This document shows positions 30,301 through 36,101 of a stretch of DNA of 36,101 nucleotides, piece after piece; within the stretch, counting starts at the first letter, position 1, and every line of letters begins with the position of its first letter. A model generated the notes under the pieces. The model was not told the DNA's origin. It worked only from the letters and a program-made list of their open reading frames with translations, and ran no database searches. A program made the translations under genes and the position numbers. Source of the stretch: Phoronis australis (taxonomy: Eukaryota > Phoronida > Phoronidae); NCBI GenBank assembly GCA_002633005.1, contig NMRA01000009.1, forward strand, positions 427,455 through 463,555, in the 5' to 3' direction.

Positions 30301-30982
30301 GAGGTACTTTTTCGAAAGTTGATCGCATGGCGAAAAATCGTGCAGTAAAAAAACTTACAAAAATGATTTATCAGCGATAATTCGTGACACAAAGATTACA
30401 AACTTACAAAAAATTTGAAATAAAGATCAAGGTAATGATTTATAACACAAAATTGTCTTATAGTTAACTTTGAAGTCTGAAGTTGGGTAATTTACCGATG
30501 TGGGTTTTACACGGAGGCAGATATGGAGCACCGTGACCTACTTTTTGATTGTCCTCCCTACCCGGCTTAGCAAGTGCCTAACAAAGGCTCATATATGATT
30601 CACCGGAAGCACTTTCACAACAGTACTTATAACAACGCATTTGTATCAGTGTGAGGCATAATTCGTCAAAAAGCTTCCAGCGCCTCTACTAGCCAGCAAG
30701 AGACGGTGGTCTATCCTATGGCCTGTCTATTTAGAGATCAGTGACAGAGTTGGCTCGGGTCAAGACGTCGTGACGACGTTGTCAACACAGTTATATTTGA
30801 TGACAACAATCACATGCCCAATATATTTGAAAGATTGTATTGAAAACACTACGCAATGGCAAGCTTGAAGCTTTAGTTCACACATTCTAAGATATCTTAT
30901 GCCTGTATAACCGAGTATTCGTAACATTTGCCGTATCATTTTCTGTAAAACTTACATTGCTGTTTTTTCTGTTCATCGCCAT
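18267..30982 (-). CDS. SF3B6: Splicing factor 3B subunit 6 (SF3b p14), four coding exons
   Basis: SF3B6 is a small RRM protein of the SF3b complex in U2 snRNP; it binds SF3B1 and lies next to the branch-site adenosine in the nucleus. Exons (minus strand) are 30982-30956, 23664-23546, 22029-21891 and 18359-18267. Phases agree throughout and yield 125 aa, the same as human. It starts MAMNRKNSN, continues [19 protein letters not shown], then [20 protein letters not shown]. Tyr21 in ILYIRN corresponds to the human Tyr that contacts the branch adenosine. RNP1 is KGTAFVVY (about 56-63), and the C-terminal helix holds [17 protein letters not shown]. Introns are 7.3, 1.5 and 3.5 kb, filled with repeats. 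It shares a divergent promoter with the gene at 31285. Identity is recalled from the family, not from a search. Confidence 0.96.
18360..18585. other. SF3B6 intron 3, near exon 4
   Basis: Intron without other features. Confidence 0.6.
18586..18695 (+). repeat. 35-36-bp tandem repeat, 3 copies
   Basis: Unit begins CAGCTGGCACATTTCACTTA and continues CAGCCTTGGGGAAG. Located in SF3B6 intron 3. Confidence 0.9.
19010..20580 (-). repeat. Higher-order repeat element, copy 2 (inverted), with CTCF-like sites
   Basis: Inverted relative to 11555-12835. The left end CGCCCACGAAGGCACCGCAA matches, reverse-complemented, the right end of copy 1, and the right end (GCGGACACCGGAT, CACCCACATAATATG) matches copy 1's left end. 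CCACTAG-type cores recur at about 19062, 19206, 19242, 19387, 19529, 19836, 19981, 20106, 20263 and 20407. Spacing is mostly 127-161 bp, with one local deletion (19206 to 19242). Three core types alternate in order, giving about 3.5 higher-order units. It sits in SF3B6 intron 3, in the same orientation relative to transcription as copy 1 in its gene. Confidence 0.8.
19836..19849 (+). promoter_or_regulatory. CTCF-like site (13/14)
   Basis: CCACTAAGTGGCGC differs from CCASYAGRKGGCRS at one position. Other 13-of-14 sites in this array are at 19062, 19529, 20106 and 20263. Confidence 0.4.
20821..21045 (+). mobile_element. LINE ORF2 C-terminal fragment
   Basis: The frame encodes [20 protein letters not shown], then [16 protein letters not shown]. 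The pattern R-x-C-x2-C...VDDxxHFLFHC is the common C-terminal zinc-knuckle end of LINE ORF2 proteins. It starts without a recognisable 5' part and ends at the stop at 21045. It is antisense to SF3B6 within intron 3 and differs from the two other LINE fragments in the window. Confidence 0.75.
21046..21420. other. SF3B6 intron 3, no feature seen
   Basis: AT-rich DNA after the LINE fragment; possibly its 3' UTR. Confidence 0.4.
21421..21712 (+). repeat. 32-bp minisatellite, ~9 copies
   Basis: Unit is ACCCACACAAACATTACAAG followed by ACTGGGACTATA, with variants (CTAGGACTATA, AAACTAAG). It is in intron 3, ending about 180 bp from exon 3. Confidence 0.9.
21891..22029 (-). CDS. SF3B6: SF3B6 coding exon 3
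   Basis: 139 nt after TTTTAG. Its first base completes the Val codon from exon 2. It encodes [31 protein letters not shown] and [15 protein letters not shown], ending at AAG|GTAACT. It contains RNP1 of the RRM. Confidence 0.96.
22030..23395. other. SF3B6 intron 2, mostly unique AT-rich sequence
   Basis: No gene or transposon recognised. Confidence 0.6.
23397..23513 (+). repeat. 38-bp tandem repeat, 3 copies
   Basis: Unit begins CTGTTTCCCCCACATAGCTG and continues TGCCATCATGACAACAGT. It ends ~30 bp from exon 2 on its donor side. Confidence 0.9.
23546..23664 (-). CDS. SF3B6: SF3B6 coding exon 2
   Basis: 119 nt between GTCTTGCAG and donor AGGGT|GTAAGT. It encodes [33 protein letters not shown] and AIRQIR plus two bases of Val. 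RNP2 is ILYIRN. Confidence 0.97.
24000..24753 (-). repeat. Dispersed repeat, copy 2 (inverted relative to 2311-3055)
   Basis: Shares GTGACGGTGGTTTTGCCA, GAAAGGTGTCAAGTTCTCCC and AAAGATCGCTA (in reverse order) with copy 1. It is in SF3B6 intron 1. Confidence 0.75.
24771..24873 (+). repeat. 32-bp tandem repeat, ~3 copies
   Basis: GAAACATCAGGCCTAGGCAA then CATCAAGCCACG, nearly identical copies. Confidence 0.9.
24874..25424. other. SF3B6 intron 1, no feature seen
   Basis: Open frames are short and non-protein-like. Confidence 0.5.
25425..25570 (+). repeat. Dispersed direct repeat, copy 1
   Basis: ATTACCCGAATAATTGGCG, GTACGAAGTATTTTTT and CCCACTGTACG recur in order at 26255-26415, about 830 bp away. 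Confidence 0.6.
25571..26254. other. SF3B6 intron 1, no feature seen
   Basis: No coding or repeat structure recognised. Confidence 0.5.
26255..26415 (+). repeat. Dispersed direct repeat, copy 2
   Basis: AATTACCCGAATAGAATTGG, GTACGAATTATTTTTT and CCTACTGTGCGAACTA align with 25425-25570. Confidence 0.6.
26416..27044. other. SF3B6 intron 1, no gene
   Basis: A single weak CTCF-like match (CCGCTAGATGGCGT, 12 of 14) lies at about 26524. Nothing else was seen. Confidence 0.4.
27045..27175 (-). repeat. Dispersed short repeat P, copy 2 (inverted)
   Basis: CACCGTCTCTAG, GCGAATTATGCCTCACACTA and TTGTTATAAGTAC are the reverse complement of sequence at 30620-30720. Confidence 0.6.
27177..27490. mobile_element. 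~315-bp palindromic MITE-like element
   Basis: The left arm (CTTTAATTCCTTCCAA, CGTTATCA, TTTCTTTGAGCATT, CCCAAAATTGGAAACTGGCC) is mirrored by the right arm (27370-27480). The short middle holds TGACGTCAT. The same arms, separated by the Merlin element, lie at 4634-4718 and 8450-8625. Confidence 0.7.
27618..28895. mobile_element. 1.28-kb element with ~55-bp terminal inverted repeats
   Basis: Left end AGGGCTGTTCCAGCAAAA; the right end reverse-complemented reads AGGGCTGTTCCAGCAAAAAA. The arms continue through GTATGGGAG and a GAAATAAA/TTTATTTC stretch. No transposase frame was seen, so it is nonautonomous. The interior (28060-28690) holds four diverged ~140-157 bp tandem subunits related to the 150-bp array family. 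No clean target duplication. Confidence 0.7.
28060..28690 (+). repeat. Diverged ~150-bp tandem subunits inside the TIR element
   Basis: CGGATCATGATGAAATTT-like blocks occur at about 28135, 28270 (decayed), 28433 and 28580. Each is followed by a GCACCAGT-TTTTGGA or related block. Only weak CCCCTGTAGGGC/CCCCATTAG remnants stand where the CTCF-like core would be. Confidence 0.55.
28896..30000. other. SF3B6 intron 1, AT-rich, no gene
   Basis: Unique-looking AT-rich sequence; GCGCCCCCAAGAGGCG at about 29688 is a weak CTCF-like match (12 of 14). Confidence 0.4.
30003..30018 (+). repeat. (GAT)n microsatellite
   Basis: GATGATGATGATGA. Confidence 0.7.
30142..30558 (+). repeat. ~415-bp direct repeat, copy 1
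   Basis: Highly similar to 33272-33679. Shared landmarks are GAACGATCGAAAACTCGCCA (GGACG in copy 2), GAAAGTTGATCGCATGGCG and GAGCACCGTGACCTACTTTT. The copy lies in SF3B6 intron 1, ~400 bp from exon 1, and has a one-base loss in the small frame that is open in copy 2. Confidence 0.85.
30605..30730 (+). repeat. Dispersed short repeat P, copy 3
   Basis: AGTACTTATAACAA, TGTGAGGCATAATTCGTC and GAGACGGTGG match 27045-27175 inverted and 8650-8745 directly. Confidence 0.6.
30956..30982 (-). CDS. SF3B6: SF3B6 coding exon 1
   Basis: Nine codons (MAMNRKNSN) before the strong donor AAT|GTAAGT. Upstream AAGATGG gives a usable start context. MAM at the start and the phase-0 junction before the RLPPEV block agree with the vertebrate protein, while residues 4-9 differ. 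Confidence 0.88.
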
Positions 30983-31164
30983 CTTGAATTTTGATGTCTC
31001 TGAACAAAAGCAGAAGTTCAATGATCTTCTGCAGTCATTTTAGTTAAACAAATTCTGTGTCTGATTTATAATTAACTTTAAAAGATTGAAACTATATTAT
31101 AATATAGACTAATTCAATTACCACTTTGAAAAAATCACCCTTTTGATTAGGTTGCAGGCTTATA

Positions 31165-31172
31165 TGACGTCA
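31165..31172. promoter_or_regulatory. CRE/ATF site
   Basis: TGACGTCA, the full palindromic consensus, 4 bp from the ETS site. Confidence 0.65.
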
Positions 31173-31176
31173 ATTC

Positions 31177-31184
31177 ACTTCCGG
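31177..31184 (-). promoter_or_regulatory. ETS/GABP site
   Basis: ACTTCCGG, the reverse complement of CCGGAAGT. ETS sites of this type are typical of housekeeping and divergent promoters. Confidence 0.65.
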
Positions 31185-31284
31185 GAGCAGACGTGTGAAA
31201 GTATTGCGCTGTTCAGACTTTATAAACACTAGATTAAACGTGTTCAACACTCGTCAGCAGTTAAAAAAACTGGGAATACACATT

Positions 31285-31339
31285 ATGATGGAAGATGAAA
31301 AAGACATGTCCAGTATTGAACGTCCGGCAAGTGGGAGTG
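31285..31339 (+). CDS. First coding exon of an unrecognised gene
   Basis: Begins ATGATGGAAGATGAAAAAG and encodes MMEDEKDMSSIERPASGSG up to the strong donor AGTG|GTAAGT. It ends after one base of a codon. The acidic, Ser-rich start has no family signature that I recognise. Later exons were not found in the remaining 4.7 kb, so the first intron is long or runs off the window. The head-to-head position with SF3B6 and the promoter motifs support it as real. Confidence 0.6.
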
Positions 31340-31608
31340 GTAAGTTATGTGTAAAAATCACATTCTTCGACAACGTTTTCCTTGGTCTGCGATCTTTGAT
31401 AGGGAGGACAACGTTTTTTAATTTTTTTTTACAATACCCATGTGTCATACATTTTTGAAAAGCCCTTGGTGTGAGAAATAAAATGGTGCGAAAATCAGAA
31501 AAATTGGACAAGCGGTTAACGAGAAAATGGCCGTTGAAACACGACGATTATGCGTAAAATATTTGCCTTTTTACATAATTTCGTAAAAAATAAAAGAATA
31601 TATCATCA

Positions 31609-32207
31609 GAGGTCCTAAAGTCGTGAGTGCCCTAAAGTCGTGAACGATCTTATTTCCTCTTCTTCGCGGTTCTGCGTCATCTGGCGTTGAAGTTTCCAGC
31701 GTTCGTCTGCTTACGAACGTCAAACGAATACCCGGACGTGTTCGTATTCACAATATGATAACAAACAGTGAGTGAGTGGCTTCTTTTTTCAAATGTATCT
31801 TAAAAACAGCATATTTCACTAATTCACTTTTTTGAGCATTTTTGGGACGTATGTTCGAAAATATTTATCGTTCAGATTTACTCAAACACGCGCTCCAGGG
31901 GTAGCTTCAACAATGTATCAAAATATCCCAGGGTCGATCAAGTTTTGTATGGCCAAAACAATAAAATACAGAGCGATAATTGATGCTGGGTTCTTAGCAA
32001 TTTACGTGAACAACCTCATTGAAAACGTCTGCGCACATCAAAGTTGGGTGCAAAACTTATAACAATTTATTTCAATTGAAATTGAATTAATAAACAATGC
32101 AATGCATTTTTATGTCATCTAGAGTAACTGTAAGCACTGTAGTTGACTTGTATGGTCATACTTTGTGCATTTCCGTCTAAACGAAACGTTCACGACTTTA
32201 GGGCCTC
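31609..32207. mobile_element. ~590-bp segment with short inverted ends
   Basis: Left CCCTAAAGTCGTGAACG at about 31632 (preceded by a second copy, TCCTAAAGTCGTGAGTG, at about 31613) is mirrored by CGTTCACGACTTTAGGGC ending near 32203. This suggests TIRs of ~18 bp. No protein recognised; the open frame 31832-32062 has no family likeness. Confidence 0.5.
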
Positions 32208-32659
32208 ATTCAAAATGGCCGGCGATATCAGCGACTGTTTTAAAACCCTGCTTACGGATGCAAACAAGGATTCAGATTGTCAAAACATGTATATTTGTGA
32301 AGGCTGATATATGTCCATGACATCACATGAGCAGTTGCAAACGGAGTTGGGTAGTATGACAATCCACTGCTTATTATGCTTATATTCATGACTTTAAGTC
32401 ACCGGTGTATACATGTGCTGCATATAAACAGATTCGTCTCATTGAGACAAACATGGTGGTGTGTATCATATAAAATTTGGATTGATTTCTACAGAGATAT
32501 TGCTGTTTAAGTGTGTTGTTAGCATATAGAACAAGCCCATCATGTTTGATGAAAACAATGGATTACACAGCTTAAAAGGTAAAGAGCAAAGACACCACAT
32601 CAGCACAGAAATAAATACATCTGAGCTAGGAGGAAATTTCACATCAAATCACAAGACCA

Positions 32660-32819
32660 CATTGGTGGATTTGGGGGGGCCAAGGGGGCCTGGCCCGTGG
32701 CCCCCCTAAAACTCCCATATTTCATTTGGCAGTTTGAGGTGCAAATATCTTACAGGTAAAATCCTGCGTAGTACTCTGCCCTGCCCCCCTCCTATCTAAA
32801 AATCCTAGATCTCCCCCTG
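32660..32819. mobile_element. ~160-bp GC-rich MITE remnant
   Basis: Starts GGTGGATTTGGGGGGGCC and ends AATCCTAGATCTCCCCCTG; the reverse complement of the end begins CAGGGGGAGATCTAGGATT. It resembles the element at 1645-1966. Confidence 0.45.
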
Positions 32820-33271
32820 AATACTACTACATGGGCAACACATCATTGCCTGACAGTGACAGGGGGCTGGGGGAGGCTATAGCTCCCCCACTTTTTCAGT
32901 GCTGGGTGCCACCCATGCTCTATTAGATCGTATCATGGCAAAAAAACATCAGAAAGTAGACAAAAGACCATATGGAAAAACAAATCACTCTTAACATGAA
33001 GGATTTCATCATTTACGCAACAAAAACTTTGTAACAACTTTATTTCGAACAGTGAAGTTGCGATGCCATTGAACTTCAACGTAGCCGCTGGTGGCGCTGA
33101 CATGCGGCGATTAAGTGAACTAACGACAGCTGTTTGAAAAGTGCCAATGCGCAGCAGTTTGACAAAATTTCTGAAAATGAAATATTTACCAATTAAAAGC
33201 GTGATAAATTCCTCATCTAAAAATCGGGGGGCATATTGCACAACTTGAAAAACATCAATCTCCCGACCAAC
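32820..33271. other. No gene seen
   Basis: Flanking DNA between the MITE and the direct repeat. The minus-strand open frame here overlaps the repeat and has no family likeness. Confidence 0.4.
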
Positions 33272-33679
33272 CAAAATTAGGCCTTCCGGACGATCGAAAA
33301 CTCGCCATGAAAACTTGGCCTTGACTTTGAGAAAACAACTTGAGGAGATGCGCACGCATCTAAACTACATCCTGTCTAAATTTCACGTTTGTATTTGAGA
33401 GTATAGTGCTCTTTTGGATAGGAGGAACAAGAGGTACTTTTTCGAAAGTTGATCGCATGGCGGAAAATCGTACGCTAAAAAAAGCTTACAAAAATGATTT
33501 ATCAGCGATAATTAGAGACAAAAAGATTACAAACCTACAAATAAAGACTAAGGTAACGTTTTATAACACAAAATTGTCTTATAGTTAACTTTGAAGTCTG
33601 AAATCGGGTAATTTACCGACGTGGGTTTTACACGGAGGCAAATATGGAGCACCGTGACCTACTTTTTGATTGTCCTCCC
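33272..33679 (+). repeat. ~415-bp direct repeat, copy 2
   Basis: Second copy of 30142-30558. Here a short frame is open from an ATG at about 33460 ([20 protein letters not shown]), running to AAG|GTAACG. It looks protein-like but is too short to name. Confidence 0.85.
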
Positions 33680-34970
33680 AATCTTTGATTTTGTAATTCA
33701 TTGATGTAGACTGTTGACAGCTCCTCACACACAGTGACTCACATTACGGGCAATCATCACCCGCTCACCATGATGTACTATAATATATAGAAGATATTTA
33801 AGAGTGGTTCAATATAACCCAGGAGCAGACGATTTTTTTCTGATTAAACAGGACAGTTAAAAATGCACTTCCAGTACCCAACGCTTAAGCGTAATGCGAA
33901 GTCACATTTGGCGACTTGGCGGAAATCCCCGGTTGCCAATACTGCTGTCAAATTTGGCGACTAAAAACGCCCGGTACTGGTGACCACCCCAAAAAAGGTA
34001 ATGTAGGACTTTGTAAACTTACACAAATTTCTGCCTCTTGTGTAGTCTAACCAATATGTACCATTCATTAACTCATTCTGCCATTGAATGAAAATAGAAG
34101 GAGACGCTCGTAAGCACTGGAGGCACTTGTTTCACCGATAGTACCCGATGTTTACCAAACAATTCCGACTTTCGTCTGTTTACTTCCTGTTGTAATTTAA
34201 GCGTGTGTTTGATGTGTGCTTCACTGCTGTGGTGGCAAATGCACTGATGTCCCTAAATAAAGGGAACAATTTTCAACGAAAGGCTTTAATTGTATATATA
34301 CATTCTTTTCAAGAAAGGTGTATAATTTAGTGTACTTAACGAAGAGTGTAATTTTTTAATGTGTTAGATTTTATCGGGTCATTTTTTACCCACATCCGCG
34401 AAAAGCTGCATATTAGTATATAGCTTTGCGCCAAGGCTACGTCTTGCGTTGCTGACAATTCATCAACGTCGAAAGTTTCACGATAGGAATTTTGCATTTT
34501 CTAAAAGCGATACTAGCCCTAGTTCATGGTGACCATCGTACGAAACGATCATTCATACTGACATTGGCAGCAAGTTTGTGGTGACCGAAGCGAAACTGCC
34601 GGGTGACTGAACTTTGGGCTGGGTGAGTGGGGTTTTGAAACCTGGGTATATCCCTGTATACTAAGGACGGCTGGATTATCTGGAAGACATCAAATTCAAA
34701 CAATTTAAGTGCTAATATACATAATCTGACTAACCTTATTTGCTTTTAAAATGAAATATATGGTGCCACGCAGTTGCTTGTATTATTTACTGATGCTCAT
34801 GAAAATTTAAGAGAAATCATGTAATTTATTGAAGTGTACGGTGTGGATATCAATTTGTCTTGTTCGTTTTCATCTTTAAAGCATTTTTATAAGTTAAAAT
34901 AGAACCCGAACACACACAGAATAGGCAACCTATCAATTTGGGTTATAAACTGTATTTCCAAGTTATGACA
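33680..34970. other. Intergenic or intronic, no gene seen
   Basis: No coding region or strong repeat recognised. Confidence 0.5.
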
Positions 34971-34984
34971 CCTGGAAGTTTGTA

Positions 34985-35420
34985 GGGTGAATAGCAAAAA
35001 TTGGATTATTTGGCTGACAAGATGTGACGAAGTTTACCAATGAGTGCAGTGAAAGGTTGTCGGGTGAGTAGTAAATATCTGACTGTTTTGCCGACGAGGT
35101 GGGACTGCGATGATGTTGGCTGATGAGCCTACGTTGGTCGGATGAATATCAAAAATATTTTTTCTGACAAGCTCATGGTGTTGCATTGACTGATTGAGAT
35201 CACTGAAAGTTGAAAGGTGAATAGCAAAAAAAGAATTTGACCGACAAGGATATTTTGCATTGTATTAGCCAATGAAATTGTTGAAAAAATTGTCTGGTAA
35301 TAGCACATATCTGATTAGTTGACCAACAAGCTGTGGTGTCACAAAAATCCACTATCGAATGAGATCACTGAATGATTTGTCGATTAAGTAACAAATATGC
35401 GTTTATTTGGCTGACCCGTT
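34985..35420 (+). repeat. ~78-bp tandem repeat, ~6 highly diverged copies
   Basis: A GGTGAATAGCAAAAAT-like block followed by a TTTGGCTGACAAG-like block recurs at about 34986, 35061, 35139, 35217, 35296 and 35381. Intervals are 75-85 bp. Confidence 0.7.
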
Positions 35421-35539
35421 GGATCAGTTGCAAAAACTGGCATATTTGCCAACTTGTCGGGTAAATTGTGTCTACCTTAAAATCAGTCACATAAATTAGT
35501 CATCCTCTTGTCATGACACTGTAATGGGTGTCAGGAAGA

Positions 35540-35935
35540 TGACTAGTTTGCACTTTAGTGGCAACTTTAGTTTTTATGTTTGCCTATTGTATCTTTTTAG
35601 TTCCTTGATGAATTTTCATAAAATTTGGAAAACGGGTATCTATTGACGAGATAACGCTGCCATCTCGTTTACGAATGGATTAGTTTTCTGCCTTTCTGTT
35701 GGCCAAACCACATTAAGAATGGTTATGAGAATTGATAAATGTGTTCCTATTGTTACGAAGTTGGTTGGCAAAGATTTTCAGATGGTATCGAATACTGTGG
35801 GACTTCTAAATGTTTTGTTTCTTTTTGTGTCAGCGGCTTCATCTTGTAAACCTCTTGCAGGAACTTTATTAAATTTGAAAGTTTGTGAAAAACTGTCAAC
35901 AGTCGCTAACAGTTTTTAAACGGATCTAACTACTT
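35540..35935 (+). repeat. Diverged copy of the 150-bp array family
   Basis: TTTAGTGGCAACTTTAGTTT, TTTTCATAAAATTTGG and GAACTTTATTAAATTTG appear in the same order as in 11741-12130. The CTCF-like cores have decayed. The open frame 35719-35919 is part of this repeat. Confidence 0.7.
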
Positions 35936-35956
35936 TTGTGTGGTCGCATATTGTCG

Positions 35957-36080
35957 TCGCTTTGTCTGGTTGTCCGCTCGATATCTCAAAAAACCCTGGT
36001 TGAATTTTGATGAAATTTCTCACAAGGGTGTAAGGAATCACTAGAACGGTTCATGCCACTTTTCAATCTGCCCTGCACCT
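35957..36080 (+). repeat. Dispersed 'GATATCTCAA' repeat, copy 2
   Basis: CTCGATATCTCAAAAAACC, TTGATGAAATTTCTCA and ATCACTAGAACG match 9340-9450. A G-run at the window edge follows. Confidence 0.5.
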
Positions 36081-36101
36081 TGAGGTCGGGGGGGGGGGGG
36101 G

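Larger units (their letters stand above)
30983..31284. promoter_or_regulatory. Bidirectional promoter of SF3B6 and the 31285 gene
   Basis: Only 302 bp separate the two divergent start codons, so both 5' UTRs and the shared promoter must lie here or in unseen upstream exons. It contains a palindromic CRE and an ETS site (next entries). No TATA box in a clear position. Confidence 0.7.

Noticed and set aside
31832-32062. 76-codon open frame downstream of the divergent first exon
   Set aside because: No splice sites joining in phase with 31339 were convincing, and it lies within a TIR-bounded repeat.
35719-35919. 66-codon open frame near the window end
   Set aside because: It is part of a diverged copy of the 150-bp repeat family.
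36088-36101. Terminal poly-G run
   Set aside because: Homopolymer at the window edge; likely low-complexity or assembly related, as with the N-containing C-run near 1681.

Overview
The window is non-coding-rich, intron-rich animal nuclear DNA. Its genes have GT-AG introns, one encodes a spliceosomal protein, and it is crowded with minisatellites and with broken non-LTR and DNA transposons. The mix (RNase-H-bearing non-LTR element, a Merlin DNA transposon, abundant MITE-like palindromes, ~30 bp minisatellites) suggests a marine invertebrate, perhaps an invertebrate deuterostome. That placement is inference; no species was identified.

Three genes can be supported. (1) SF3B6 (SF3b p14), complete on the minus strand in four coding exons from 30982 down to 18267, rebuilt by matching splice phases. 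It gives 125 aa, the length of the human protein. (2) A plus-strand gene with at least five exons between 9036 and 14272. Its C-terminal half holds highly basic repeats of about 20-23 aa like STPR/FMBP-1 domains; its 5' end was not found. (3) The first coding exon (31285-31339) of an unrecognised plus-strand gene, head to head with SF3B6. The ~300 bp between their start codons contains a perfect CRE and an ETS site. Genes 1 and 2 converge on a minisatellite-rich spacer (14273-18266).

Layout: 1-1405 is the 3' end of a non-LTR retrotransposon. 1645-8625 is a stack of transposons, including a 3.7 kb Merlin element with ~455 bp inverted repeats and a dead transposase, itself invaded by another palindromic element. 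9036-14272 is the STPR-like gene, with a LINE fragment between 70 bp duplications that copy an intron end, and a repeat array in a later intron. 14273-18266 is the spacer. 18267-30982 is SF3B6, whose introns carry a second, inverted repeat array, several minisatellites and a 1.28 kb TIR element. 30983-31339 is the divergent promoter and first exon. The rest is intergenic or intronic repeat.

The most notable signal is a dispersed element, present in two inverted copies (about 11555-12835 and 19010-20580). It is made of ~445 bp higher-order units, each of three diverged ~150 bp subunits. Each subunit carries one site close to the CTCF core consensus CCASYAGRKGGCRS; four in the first copy match it perfectly. 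This would be a nucleosome-spaced ladder of candidate CTCF sites, in the same orientation relative to transcription within each host gene. Binding is untested.
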